Assembly (NCBI GenBank): GCA_964386865.1 | Contig: CAYLUN010000011.1 | Location: forward strand, 42,439 to 106,438 | Length of the DNA stretch: 64,000 bases | DNA from: CAYLUN01 sp964386865 | Lineage (GTDB): Bacteria > Verrucomicrobiota > Kiritimatiellia > RFP12 > UBA1067 | Direction of reading: 5' to 3' | Shown here: positions 51,351 to 60,168 of the stretch, one piece after another | How positions within the stretch are numbered: the first letter of the stretch is position 1 | Layout: every line of letters begins with the position of its first letter | Translations under genes and position numbers: made by a program | Notes under the pieces: model-generated | What the model was told of the DNA's origin: nothing | Database searches by the model: none | The model's input: the letters and a program-made list of their open reading frames with translations, nothing else

Positions 51351-51400
51351 GCTGATAATACAGCTTTTTTCAATATTGATCATTTTAATGTAGAACTATT
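51351..51400 (+). promoter_or_regulatory. Conserved 50-bp upstream block, copy B
   Basis: GCTGATAATACAG plus one base plus a T run, identical in order to copy A at 35296-35345; 36 of 50 positions match without gaps, ending near GTAGAACT. It lies 80 bases before the leader ORF with the strong ribosome site. It suggests that the GH-A gene and the GH32 cluster are controlled by the same factor. Confidence 0.5.
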
Positions 51401-51479
51401 TCCTGAAAATCAGCACTATGTGAACGCTGAATTACGTTGGATCACAAACGAGAGGAAACGGAAGTAAGGAGGATTTGAG

Positions 51480-51551
51480 ATGAAGGGCCAGGACTTGCTG
51501 CGCGTGTGGACAAAGGCCCGAACGTGCGTCTCAATACAGCCGGCACGTTGA
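51480..51551 (+). CDS. Possible leader peptide upstream of the first GH32 gene
   Basis: ATG 51480 is preceded by a near-perfect AAGGAGG (51466-51472) at seven bases, the best ribosome site in the area. The frame encodes 23 residues (KGQDLLRVWTKARTCV...) and stops at 51551, out of frame with the GH32 gene whose start at 51599 has a weaker site. Either a leader ORF or the stub of a displaced gene start. Confidence 0.35.
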   Translation: MKGQDLLRVWTKARTCVSIQPAR

Positions 51552-51598
51552 TCGGCGTGCAAAGAGTGTGGGCGGGCGATAAGTTGGAGCTCAGCGTC

Positions 51599-53356
51599 AT
51601 GAACAAAAGCGGATGGCTGTTACTCGTCATGGGCGGCGTAGCCGTGCAAGCTGTCGCCGGCGGCGAGGACAACGCGGGCGAGCGAGCCTTGCCGCAGGGC
51701 CCGGTGAACGTGACCCGCGATGTGCGCGCAGACAAGCGCTGGCTGCTTTTGCCTGTCAAGAACGGCGGACAGAAAGGCAAGGTGGAGGTGCGCCTGGGCG
51801 CAGAAGTCCTGCGGGCTTTTGACGCCGAATTGGCGGAGGGAGAGCCTGACTGGTGGGCACCCGTCGACGTTGGCGAGTGGCGGGGCAAGTCGCTTTCGGT
51901 ATGGGTGGACAAGCTGCCAGCCGGATCGAAAGCGCTGGAGCGCCTCACTCTTGCGGACGAGGCGGTGCCCTGCCAGGGGCGCTACGCCGAAGCGCAGCGC
52001 CCGCAGTTCCATTTCTCAGCTCTTCGTGGTCGGCTGAATGACCCCAACGGACTGGTGTACTTTCAGGGCGAATACCACTTGTTCTTCCAGCTCTTCCCGT
52101 ACGGCTGTTTTTCCGGAAGCAAGCATTGGGGCCATGCGGTCAGCCGCGATTTGGTGCATTGGGAAGAGCTGCCCATCGCGCTGTATCCGGACAAGCTGGG
52201 CATGATCTTCTCCGGCTCCGGCGTGGTCGATTGGAAAAACACGAGCGGCTTTCAGAAGGGTGCGGAACCGCATCTGGTGCTCATCTACACGGTCACCGGG
52301 CCGCCTCGCGCGCAAGCCCTCGCCTACAGCAATGACCGGGGCCGCACGTGGACGAAGTACGCGGGCAACCCGGTCCTGCCGGAGGTCCGGCACAACAATC
52401 GCGACCCGAAGGTGTTCTGGCATGAGCCGAGCGGGCGCTGGGTGATGGCGCTCTACTGCGGGTATCCCGACGAGACGCCGCCAGGCATGCAAGGGCCTCC
52501 GAAGAAAGGCAGCGGCCGTTCGGTCGAGTTCTTCGCTTCCCCAGACTTGAAGCAGTGGACGTCAGTCAGCCGTTCCAAGGGCTTCTTCGAGTGCCCGGAC
52601 TGCTTCGAGGTCCCGGTCGAGAGCACGGGCGAAAAGAAGTGGGTCATACACGGGGGCGGCGGTGACTATCAGATCGGCCGCTTCGACGGCACGTCGTTCA
52701 CGTCTGAGACGGAGATGCTGCAAGGCCCCTACGGCGGAGCGTTCTATGCCGGGCAGCATTTCAGCGACATGAAGGACGGGCGGGTCGTGCAGATCGGCTG
52801 GGCGAAGATGAGCGTCGCGCCGTTTGCCGGCATGCCGTTCGCCCAGATGATGAATATTCCTTGCGAGCTGACCATTCGGCAGACGCGCGAGGGGCCGCGC
52901 CTCGCGAGGCGGCCGGTGGCCGAACTCGCGAGCCTGCGGGGCAAACATCACGCGGTCAAACCGGGGCCGCTCGGCGCGCAGGCGAATCCGCTTTCTGGAG
53001 TTGCATGCGAGTGCTTCGATCTGCGGGCGGAGATCGAGGTCGGCACCGCTCAAGAGATTGTCTGGACGGTTCGGGGCACGTCGCTGGTTCTGGATGTGGC
53101 GCGTCAGCAAATCGCCTCCGGCAAGGCCAAAATTCCCGTCCCGGTAAGGAACGGGCGCGTTCAGCTCCGCCTGCTCGCAGACCGGTGCCTGCTGGAGTTC
53201 TTTACGGATGAAGGCCTTGTCTATGGTGCGCTCCCATTAATTCCCGTTGAGGGAGCTTCCGCTATTCCCGGGCTGTTTGCCCGAGGGGGGAAAGCCCGTA
53301 TCGTGTCGCTCGAAGTAGATGAACTTGTCTCGGCCTGGTTGGCTCAAGTTAAATAA
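51599..53356 (+). CDS. GH32 fructan hydrolase 1
   Basis: 585 aa from ATG 51599 (GGAG about ten bases upstream), with signal peptide SGWLLLVMGGVAVQAVAGG. An N-terminal sandwich of about 100 residues (TRDVRADKRWLLLPVKNGGQ) is shared with GH32 4. The five-bladed GH32 propeller has nucleophile D148 in LNDPNG, D269 in NRDPKVFW and acid/base E331 in FECPDCFE. The C-terminal sandwich ends the protein with RCLLEFFTDEGLVYG. All catalytic residues are intact. It should cleave beta-fructofuranosides (levan, inulin or sucrose; not distinguishable by eye). First gene of the fructan locus, 34 bases before GH32 2. Confidence 0.92.
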   Translation: MNKSGWLLLVMGGVAVQAVAGGEDNAGERALPQGPVNVTRDVRADKRWLLLPVKNGGQKGKVEVRLGAEVLRAFDAELAEGEPDWWAPVDVGEWRGKSLSVWVDKLPAGSKALERLTLADEAVPCQGRYAEAQRPQFHFSALRGRLNDPNGLVYFQGEYHLFFQLFPYGCFSGSKHWGHAVSRDLVHWEELPIALYPDKLGMIFSGSGVVDWKNTSGFQKGAEPHLVLIYTVTGPPRAQALAYSNDRGRTWTKYAGNPVLPEVRHNNRDPKVFWHEPSGRWVMALYCGYPDETPPGMQGPPKKGSGRSVEFFASPDLKQWTSVSRSKGFFECPDCFEVPVESTGEKKWVIHGGGGDYQIGRFDGTSFTSETEMLQGPYGGAFYAGQHFSDMKDGRVVQIGWAKMSVAPFAGMPFAQMMNIPCELTIRQTREGPRLARRPVAELASLRGKHHAVKPGPLGAQANPLSGVACECFDLRAEIEVGTAQEIVWTVRGTSLVLDVARQQIASGKAKIPVPVRNGRVQLRLLADRCLLEFFTDEGLVYGALPLIPVEGASAIPGLFARGGKARIVSLEVDELVSAWLAQVK

Positions 53357-53390
53357 TGAGGGGTCAGACGTTGTTGAAAGGGGGATATTC

Positions 53391-55025
53391 GTGAGACCAG
53401 TCAACGGCTTTATTCTTACTGCGGTTGGGTGTGTGTCGGTTGGAGTGGGCTGCGTGTGGGCCGAGAAGGCACCGCCCGACTACACCTCGCGCGTGCCGAA
53501 GTTCACGTTCGGCAAGACGCTGTCGGAGCAGGAGTCGCAGCTCAAGACCAACCCGCTTATGCTTCGCTTTGCTGAGTCGCGGAAGAAGCTGGCTGCTGAT
53601 CCGTACCGGCCGCTCTACCACTTCGTGAGCCCGGAGAGCACCCTCAACGATCCGAATGGGCTCTGCTTCTGGCAGGGGCGGTGGCACCTGTTCTATCAGG
53701 CTTATCCGCCGGAGGACACCCGCCAGCATTGGGGCCACGCGGTCAGCGACGACCTGATCCACTGGCGCGACCTGCCGTATGCGATCTACCCGAACCCGGA
53801 AGAGAAGTGCTACTCGGGCGCGACGCTGGTCGAGAAAGAACGCGTGATCGCGATGTACCACGGCACGAAGCTTGGAAACATGGTGGCGCTGTCGGATGAT
53901 CCGTTGCTGCTGAACTGGGAGAAGGTGGCGGGCAAGGCCGTCATCCCTATGAATGAGGCGGACGGCTCGCCGCGGCCCTACCGGATATTCGACCCGTGCG
54001 TCTGGAAGACAGGCGAATTCTACTATGCGCTGTCGGGCGGTACGCAGCCGACCGGTCCAGGCGGCAAGACCGTGCCGCTCGAGTCGCTCTTCCGCTCCAA
54101 GGACTTGGCCGAGTGGGAGTATCTGCATCCGTTCGTCGAGGGCGACCGTTTCTCGATGGCGGGCGACGACGGCGCGTGCCCGTACTTCTGGCCGATAGGC
54201 AGCCGCCACATTCTGCTCTTCTTCAGCCACAACAGCGGCGGGCAGTACTTGCTGGGTGATTATGACGCGCAAGCAGATAAGTTCCGCGCGACCGCTCACG
54301 GGAAGTTCAATCACGGTCCCGTGAACCCCGGCGGGGTGCATGCGCCGTCGGCCTCGCCGGACGGTAAGGGCGGTGTGATCGCGATCTTCAACATGAACCC
54401 GGCCAAGAAAACCGAGGGGTGGAACCAGCTCATGACCTTGCCGATGCGGCTGACCCTGGCGGGAGCCGAAGGCGTTGGCATCGAACCTGCTGGCGACCTC
54501 GCGTCGCTTCGGCAGGCTCACGTAAAGATCGGCGCGACGCTACTGCCCGCAAACCAGGAGATCGTGCTGAAGGGCGTGGCCGGAAGCACGATGGAGCTTT
54601 CCGCAGAGATCGACGTGAAGCGCGCGCAGGCGGTGGAACTGCTCGTGCTTCGTTCGCCCGGCCGGGAGGAGTACACGCGGATCGTTCTGTACGGCGAGCG
54701 CGGCTATCGAAGCAAGCCGTGGTCGCCGGGAACAGAACGGGCCAGCGTGACTGTGCTGGACAACACCTATGCGTCCGCGCAACCTGATGTGACGCCGCGG
54801 ATGCCCGATACGGCGCAGGTGCAGCTCGACAAGGGCGAGCCTTTTAAGCTGCGTGTTTTCATCGACCGCAGCGTGGTTGAGGTTTTTGTGAACGGCAGGC
54901 AGGTGCTGGCGTGCCGCGTCTATCCGGGTCGCGCGGACAGCGTGGGCGTGTCGCTGCGCGCGCAGGGCGCTGACGCGGCGTTGACCGCTCTGGATGCGTG
55001 GCAGATGAGGGGCGTTTATGAATAG
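53391..55025 (+). CDS. GH32-like protein 2 with altered catalytic motifs
   Basis: 544 aa from GTG 53391, with a GGGGG run six bases upstream. Signal peptide ILTAVGCVSVGVGCVWA. It has the GH32 propeller with nucleophile D87 in LNDPNG, but the RDP motif is FDP (D201) and the ECP motif reads GACPYF, so the acid/base glutamate is alanine (A262). Two aspartates directly precede it. The C-terminal sandwich has the canonical FIDRSVVEVFVNG. It lacks the extra N-terminal sandwich of its neighbours. It may belong to a divergent GH32 subgroup with another proton donor, or be a binding protein. Confidence 0.85.
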   Translation: MRPVNGFILTAVGCVSVGVGCVWAEKAPPDYTSRVPKFTFGKTLSEQESQLKTNPLMLRFAESRKKLAADPYRPLYHFVSPESTLNDPNGLCFWQGRWHLFYQAYPPEDTRQHWGHAVSDDLIHWRDLPYAIYPNPEEKCYSGATLVEKERVIAMYHGTKLGNMVALSDDPLLLNWEKVAGKAVIPMNEADGSPRPYRIFDPCVWKTGEFYYALSGGTQPTGPGGKTVPLESLFRSKDLAEWEYLHPFVEGDRFSMAGDDGACPYFWPIGSRHILLFFSHNSGGQYLLGDYDAQADKFRATAHGKFNHGPVNPGGVHAPSASPDGKGGVIAIFNMNPAKKTEGWNQLMTLPMRLTLAGAEGVGIEPAGDLASLRQAHVKIGATLLPANQEIVLKGVAGSTMELSAEIDVKRAQAVELLVLRSPGREEYTRIVLYGERGYRSKPWSPGTERASVTVLDNTYASAQPDVTPRMPDTAQVQLDKGEPFKLRVFIDRSVVEVFVNGRQVLACRVYPGRADSVGVSLRAQGADAALTALDAWQMRGVYE

Positions 55026-55064
55026 GGGACAAGGGGTCGGTCTTTTACGCAGAAAGAAAATCGC

Positions 55065-56816
55065 ATGCGCAGTATAGCCATCACGGTCACAGGGATATTC
55101 GTCGGGTTGGCAGCGTGCGGGGCGGCCGCTAGACAAACCGTGGAGCCCCCAGCCCAGCGGGACATCACCCTGCAGCGGCGCTATCTGCACCTCCCTGTCG
55201 TGAACGGCGCGGCCGAGCGGGTTGTGCGCTTCTTGGTGGACGGGAAGGCGATCCGGGAGTTCAAGATTGAGCTGGCGGACGGCGATCCTGACTTTTACGT
55301 CTCGAGCGACCTCTCCGCTTTTGCGGGAAAGTCGATGAGCATCGAGATCGACCACGCCCCTTCCGCAAACGTCCTGGACGGCATTGTCCAGGCGGATGAA
55401 ATTCCCGGGGCCAAGGAACTCTACCAAGAGAAGTACCGTCCGCAGTTTCACTTCTCGCCGCGCAGCGGCTGGGTGGGCGACCCCAACGGCCTGGTTTTCT
55501 ACAAGGGCGAGTACCACCTGTTCTTCCAATACAATCCCTACGCCGTCAAGTGGGGTAACATGAGCTGGGGCCACGCGGTCAGCAAAGACCTGGTTCATTG
55601 GAAGGAGTTGCCCATCACGCTTTTTCCGCCCACGCTCGGTGACCATCCCTACTCCGGCAGCGCGGTTGTCGACCGAGAGAACACGGCGGGCTTCAAAATA
55701 GGCGCGGAAGACCCCATCGTCATCGTCTTCCCCAGCACCCGGCGCGGCATTTGTCTTGCCTACAGCACGGATGGCGGGCAGACCTTTGCCGAGTACGCAA
55801 GCAACCCGCTCCAAAAGAATCTGGGCGGCGACCCGCGGGTTTTCTGGCACGAGGCCACGCGCCGCTGGATCATGATCACCTGCAAGATACTCAAGCCGTC
55901 GAAGGAGACTCCGCCCGGCCGCCCCGGCTGGTTGGAGAAAACGCTCTGCGGCTTCGAGTTCTACAGCTCTAATAATCTCAAGGACTGGGAGCATCACAGC
56001 ACGATGGATGACTGCTGGGAATGTCCCGATCTCTTCGAGTTGCAGGTCGACGGCAAGCCGGATCTTTCCAAGTGGGTTCTGATGCCCAATCACACCCCGT
56101 CGCTCAGCGGCGGCGGCAAGTATGCGGGCGGACGCTATTTTTTCGGAGCTTTCGACGGCCAGCGCTTCACGCCGGAGAGCGAGCGGCTCCTGTTCAATTT
56201 CGGCAACGCCTACGCGGCGGCGCAGTCCTACAACAACATCCCGGCGGCCGACGGCCGTCGCATCAATGTCGGTTGCGCCTTCGGCACGCGCATGCCGGGG
56301 ATGCCGTTCGGGCAGATGATGAACTTCCCCGCCGAACTGACGCTGCGGACCACAGAAGACGGGCTGCGCCTTTTCGCCTGGCCGATCAAGGAGATCGAAA
56401 CCCTGTACGCCGACACCCGCAAAATGGACGGCTTGGCGCTCACGACGGAGGGTACGGTTTTGCCCGGAATAGCGGGCGACCTGTTTGATATTGCGGCCGA
56501 ATTCGCTATCGGTGCGCAAACCGAGGATGTTGGGCTGAAAATTCGAGGCGTGCCCGTCGCGTTCGACGCGAAGGCGAGCCAGCTGGTGTGCGGGGATCGT
56601 ATCGCGCCGTTGAAACCGGTTGATGGCCGGATCAGGCTGCGCCTGCTCGTCGACCGCGTCTCCATTGAAATATTTGCCAACGACGGCCGCGTCTATATGC
56701 CTATGGCAATCATCCCAAAGGATGAAGACCGGTCGATTGCGGTATTTGCAAAGGGCGCCGGAACAAGCGTGACAGCGCTGACGGTGCGCACTTTGAAATC
56801 AGCTTGGGAGCAGTAG
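55065..56816 (+). CDS. GH32 fructan hydrolase 3, possible lipoprotein
   Basis: 583 aa. The N-terminal segment ends in LAAC, consistent with a lipobox (IFVGLAACGAAA), so it may be membrane-anchored. An N-terminal sandwich (RYLHLPVVNGAAERVVRFLV) is related to those of GH32 1 and 4. Propeller: nucleophile D139 in a GDPNG variant, D256 in GGDPRVFW (the RDP arginine is glycine), acid/base E319 in WECPDLFE. C-terminal sandwich with VDRVSIEIFANDG. The catalytic carboxylates are intact, while two binding residues differ, which suggests a different fructan linkage or chain preference. Confidence 0.9.
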   Translation: MRSIAITVTGIFVGLAACGAAARQTVEPPAQRDITLQRRYLHLPVVNGAAERVVRFLVDGKAIREFKIELADGDPDFYVSSDLSAFAGKSMSIEIDHAPSANVLDGIVQADEIPGAKELYQEKYRPQFHFSPRSGWVGDPNGLVFYKGEYHLFFQYNPYAVKWGNMSWGHAVSKDLVHWKELPITLFPPTLGDHPYSGSAVVDRENTAGFKIGAEDPIVIVFPSTRRGICLAYSTDGGQTFAEYASNPLQKNLGGDPRVFWHEATRRWIMITCKILKPSKETPPGRPGWLEKTLCGFEFYSSNNLKDWEHHSTMDDCWECPDLFELQVDGKPDLSKWVLMPNHTPSLSGGGKYAGGRYFFGAFDGQRFTPESERLLFNFGNAYAAAQSYNNIPAADGRRINVGCAFGTRMPGMPFGQMMNFPAELTLRTTEDGLRLFAWPIKEIETLYADTRKMDGLALTTEGTVLPGIAGDLFDIAAEFAIGAQTEDVGLKIRGVPVAFDAKASQLVCGDRIAPLKPVDGRIRLRLLVDRVSIEIFANDGRVYMPMAIIPKDEDRSIAVFAKGAGTSVTALTVRTLKSAWEQ

Positions 56817-56901
56817 CATACGGTTCCGAAAGGTGGAGTTGTAAGGGGGTCAAGACCCGGTGGGCGATGGCGGGACGAACGGAGAGCTAAAGGGGGACAT
56901 G

Positions 56902-59046
56902 ATGAAACAACGTAGCAACTGGATCGCAGGCGGCCTGCTGGCGGCTGTGTGCGCGCACGGCGGCGACAAGGTGATCGCGCAGTTCGAAGGCGACACGTAC
57001 GGCGAGTGGACGACCGAAGGAACGGCGTTCGGCACGGGGCCGGCGAAAGGGACGTTGCCGGGACAAATGAAGGTGGACGGCTTCAAAGGCAAAGGCCTCG
57101 TTAATTCCTTCTTTGGTGGCGACCGTGCGACAGGCACGCTGACCTCGCCGCTATTCACCATCGACCGCAAGCACATCACCTTTCTTATCGGCGGCGGCGG
57201 GTGGAAAGAGAAGACCTGCATGAACCTGCTGGTGGACGGCAAGGTTGTGCGCACGGCGACCGGGACGAACGTGGTGCCCGGCGGTAGCGAGGAGTTGGAA
57301 CCTGCGTCGTGGGACGTGTCAGACCTGCTCGGCAAGAAGGCGCAAATTCAGATCGTGGACGATCAGCAGGGCGGCTGGGGGCACATCAACGTCGACCAGA
57401 TCGTCGCCTGCGACACGCCGCCGCCCGCGCCGCAGAAGAACGTGACACGCGAGATGACGGCGGACAAGCGCTGGCTGCTGCTGCCCGTGAAAAACGGCGG
57501 GCAGAAGTGCAAAGTCGAAGTGCGCGACGGCAAGGACGTGCTGCGCTTCTTCGACATCGAGCTGGCCGAGGGCGAACCGGACTGGTGGGCACCGCTCGAC
57601 GCGGGCGCGTGGCAGGGGAAGAAGCTGACGCTCTGGGCCGACAAGCTGACGGCCGATTCAAAAGGGCTGGAGCGCGTGCGTTTCGCGGACGAGGCGATGC
57701 CCAAAGAGGGGCTTTATCGCGAGGCGCTGCGGCCGCAGCTGCACTTCTCGCCGGCCCGCGGCTGGAACAACGACCCGAACGGCTTGGTCTTCTTCAACGG
57801 CGAGTACCACCTCTTCTTTCAGCACAACCCGTACGGCGTGAACTGGGGCAACATGCACTGGGGCCACGCGGTCAGCAAGGATCTCGTACAGTGGAAAGAG
57901 GTGGAAGAGGCGCTCTACCCCGACGCGCTGGGTCCGATGTTCAGCGGCAGCGCGGTGGTGGACCACAACAACACGAGCGGGTTCGGCAAGGACGGAAAGC
58001 CGCCGCTGGTGCTGATCTACACGGCGGCGGGCAACCCCGCCACGCAGTGCATCGCCACCAGCCTCGACGGCCGCAGCTTCACAAAATACGAGGGCAATCC
58101 GGTCGTCAAAAACATCACGGGCGGCAACCGTGATCCGAAAGTCATTTGGCATGCGCCGACGAAGCGGTGGATCATGGCGCTCTATGTGGGGCGGCCGGAG
58201 AAGCTGCACACGGTGCAGTTGCTGGCCTCGCCGAACCTGCGCGAGTGGGCCGAGATTTCGGCTGTGCCGGGCGACAAAGACGGCGGGCATTATCTCTACG
58301 AGTGCCCCGACCTGTTCGAGCTGCCTATGACAGGGGGGACGGGGTCGCGCTGGGTGCTCTTCGGCGCGGACGGACAGTACGCGCTCGGCACCTTTGACGG
58401 GCAGGCCTTCAAGCCGGAGGTCGAGCGCTTGAAGGGGCACTGCGGCACGGCCTACTATGCGGCGCAGACGTTCAGCGATCTGCCCGACGGGCGTCGTGTG
58501 CTGATCGGGTGGCTGCGAGCCCCCTCGCCGGGAATGCCGTTCAACCAAGGCATGACCCTGCCGCAGGAGCTGGGGCTGGTCAATACGCCCGAGGGCGTCC
58601 GGCTGACGCATGCGCCGGTGACGGAGCTGAACGCGCTGCGCGAGCGGACGCAAAAGTTCGGGCCCGTGGACGTGACGGCAGGCGGATCGAACCCGCTGGC
58701 CGGCTTCGAGGCCGAACTGGTCGAGCTGCGGCTGAGTTGCGACGTGTCTGCGGATGCGGTTGTGATCGCCGATCTGCGCGGCGTGCCCGTGCGCTATGAC
58801 GCGGCCAAGCAGGAGCTGAAAGTCGCCAAGCACACGGCCTCGTGGCCGGTGAAAGACGGCAGGCTGGGGCTGATCGTGTATCTGGATCGCACGTGTGTCG
58901 AAGTGTTTTCGCAGGACGGTTTGCTTTATGCGCCGGTGGCTGTGACACCTGAGCCGGGTGCGCGTGGGGTCATTCTGACGGTGGAAAAAGGAACGGCGCA
59001 CGCGCTACGCGGTGAGGCGCACGCGTTGCGGTCGAGCTGGAAATGA
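56902..59046 (+). CDS. GH32 fructan hydrolase 4 with extra N-terminal beta-sandwich
   Basis: 714 aa from ATG 56902 (GGGGG five bases upstream; ATG 56899 also possible). A short signal sequence (WIAGGLLAAVCAHGG) is followed by an extra sandwich of about 165 residues (GDTYGEWTTEGTAFGTGPAK), then the sandwich shared with GH32 1 (TREMTADKRWLLLPVKNGGQ). The propeller has D291 in NNDPNG, D411 in NRDPKV and E467 in YECPDLFE, all canonical. C-terminal sandwich with LDRTCVEVFSQDG. The additional domain probably binds polymer. Closely related to GH32 1, so tandem duplication is likely. Confidence 0.92.
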   Translation: MKQRSNWIAGGLLAAVCAHGGDKVIAQFEGDTYGEWTTEGTAFGTGPAKGTLPGQMKVDGFKGKGLVNSFFGGDRATGTLTSPLFTIDRKHITFLIGGGGWKEKTCMNLLVDGKVVRTATGTNVVPGGSEELEPASWDVSDLLGKKAQIQIVDDQQGGWGHINVDQIVACDTPPPAPQKNVTREMTADKRWLLLPVKNGGQKCKVEVRDGKDVLRFFDIELAEGEPDWWAPLDAGAWQGKKLTLWADKLTADSKGLERVRFADEAMPKEGLYREALRPQLHFSPARGWNNDPNGLVFFNGEYHLFFQHNPYGVNWGNMHWGHAVSKDLVQWKEVEEALYPDALGPMFSGSAVVDHNNTSGFGKDGKPPLVLIYTAAGNPATQCIATSLDGRSFTKYEGNPVVKNITGGNRDPKVIWHAPTKRWIMALYVGRPEKLHTVQLLASPNLREWAEISAVPGDKDGGHYLYECPDLFELPMTGGTGSRWVLFGADGQYALGTFDGQAFKPEVERLKGHCGTAYYAAQTFSDLPDGRRVLIGWLRAPSPGMPFNQGMTLPQELGLVNTPEGVRLTHAPVTELNALRERTQKFGPVDVTAGGSNPLAGFEAELVELRLSCDVSADAVVIADLRGVPVRYDAAKQELKVAKHTASWPVKDGRLGLIVYLDRTCVEVFSQDGLLYAPVAVTPEPGARGVILTVEKGTAHALRGEAHALRSSWK

Positions 59047-59053
59047 ATATCAG

Positions 59054-59121
59054 GGGAAGCGTCTTACGACGCCACTACAAACGGATCGGGAAGCGCCTTA
59101 CAACGCCAAGACGGACGGGAA
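59054..59121. repeat. Two imperfect 34-bp tandem units before the fructokinase gene
   Basis: GGGAAGCG occurs at 59054 and 59088, followed in each unit by CTTAC and ACGCCA; about 25 of 34 positions match. Downstream, TGGTATGAT (59199-59207) is an extended -10 element that probably serves the fructokinase gene. Confidence 0.45.
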
Positions 59122-59231
59122 AAAAGGGTGTGCGGGTGGGGCTGTTTGTGGGCCCGTGAGGGCCTTCGTACGGTAGTGTGGCCAACGCTTTGCGCCTCTG
59201 GTATGATAGCTGACACAAAGGGTGACAATCG

Positions 59232-60101
59232 ATGCTGGATCTGGTTGCATTCGGCGAAATCTTGTGGGACGTGATCGACGGCGAAGCGCACATCGGCGGC
59301 GCGCCGTTCAATCTGGCTGCGCATGCGGCACGCTTTGGGCTGTGGGCGGCGGCGGTGTCGCGTGTGGGAGACGACGCGCTCGGGCGCGCGGCGCTGGGCG
59401 AAATGGCGCGCCTGCGCGTGGATGCGCGTTGGGTGACAACGGATTTGCAGCACCCGACTGGAACCGTGACGGTCGCGTTGTCGGGTGGCCAGCCGAGCTA
59501 CACGATCCATGAGGGCGTGGCGTGGGACTTCATCGGCGACTCCGATGCGGCGCTGCAGTCGCTCGCGGCCGAGCGGCCGCGCGCGTTCTGTTTCGGAACG
59601 CTCGCCCAGCGCCGCGAAGTCTCGCGCCGGACGCTCGGACTACTGCTGGACGCTTTCCGTGACGCGGTTGTGTTTTACGATGTAAACCTGCGGCAGTCGT
59701 ACTGGTCGGCGCCGCTGGTCGAGGCTGGATTGGAGCGGGCCACACTGGTAAAGGTGAACGATGATGAGGCGCGGGCGCTGGGCGGCTTGATGTTCGGCGG
59801 CGCGTGCGACCCCGAGGCGTTCGCTCGGGCGGTGCTGGGGCGGCATCCCGCGAGGGCGGTGATTGTGACGTTGGGCGCGGACGGCTGTCTCGTGTGCGAG
59901 CGCGGCAAGGAAGCTCTGCGGTGCCCGGGCGTAAAAGTCGACGTGGTGGACGCAGTGGGCGCGGGCGACGCGTTTTCGGCGGCGTTTCTGGCGGCGTGGC
60001 TGCGGGGCTCGTCGGCGGCAGAGGCCGCGGCGGCGGGCAACGCGCGCGGCGCGTGGGTGGCCTCGCGGCGCGGCGCGGTGCCGGAGGAAGAGCGACAGTA
60101 G
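59232..60101 (+). CDS. PfkB-family fructokinase
   Basis: 289 aa. The N-terminal motif GGAPFNLAAHAARFG matches the bacterial fructokinase form of PfkB signature 1, and DAVGAGDAFSAAFLAAWL is signature 2 with the catalytic aspartate. It phosphorylates cytosolic fructose to fructose-6-phosphate. It follows four GH32 genes and precedes a sugar porter, the expected order for fructose released outside, imported and phosphorylated. A weak AGGG site precedes ATG 59232. Confidence 0.9.
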   Translation: MLDLVAFGEILWDVIDGEAHIGGAPFNLAAHAARFGLWAAAVSRVGDDALGRAALGEMARLRVDARWVTTDLQHPTGTVTVALSGGQPSYTIHEGVAWDFIGDSDAALQSLAAERPRAFCFGTLAQRREVSRRTLGLLLDAFRDAVVFYDVNLRQSYWSAPLVEAGLERATLVKVNDDEARALGGLMFGGACDPEAFARAVLGRHPARAVIVTLGADGCLVCERGKEALRCPGVKVDVVDAVGAGDAFSAAFLAAWLRGSSAAEAAAAGNARGAWVASRRGAVPEEERQ

Positions 60102-60128
60102 ACAGGTGCGGTAAGCGGTCGGCAGTAG

Positions 60129-60154
60129 GGGCAGGCCTCTGTGCCTGCCCTTTT
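60129..60154. terminator. Hairpin with T run between fructokinase and porter
   Basis: GGGCAGGC (60129-60136) pairs with GCCTGCCC (60143-60150) around CTCTGT and is followed by TTTT. It is either a partial terminator that lowers porter expression or a dispersed GC-rich palindrome. It ends only 18 bases before the porter start codon. Confidence 0.55.
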
Positions 60155-60168
60155 GGAAAGGGAGTGCG

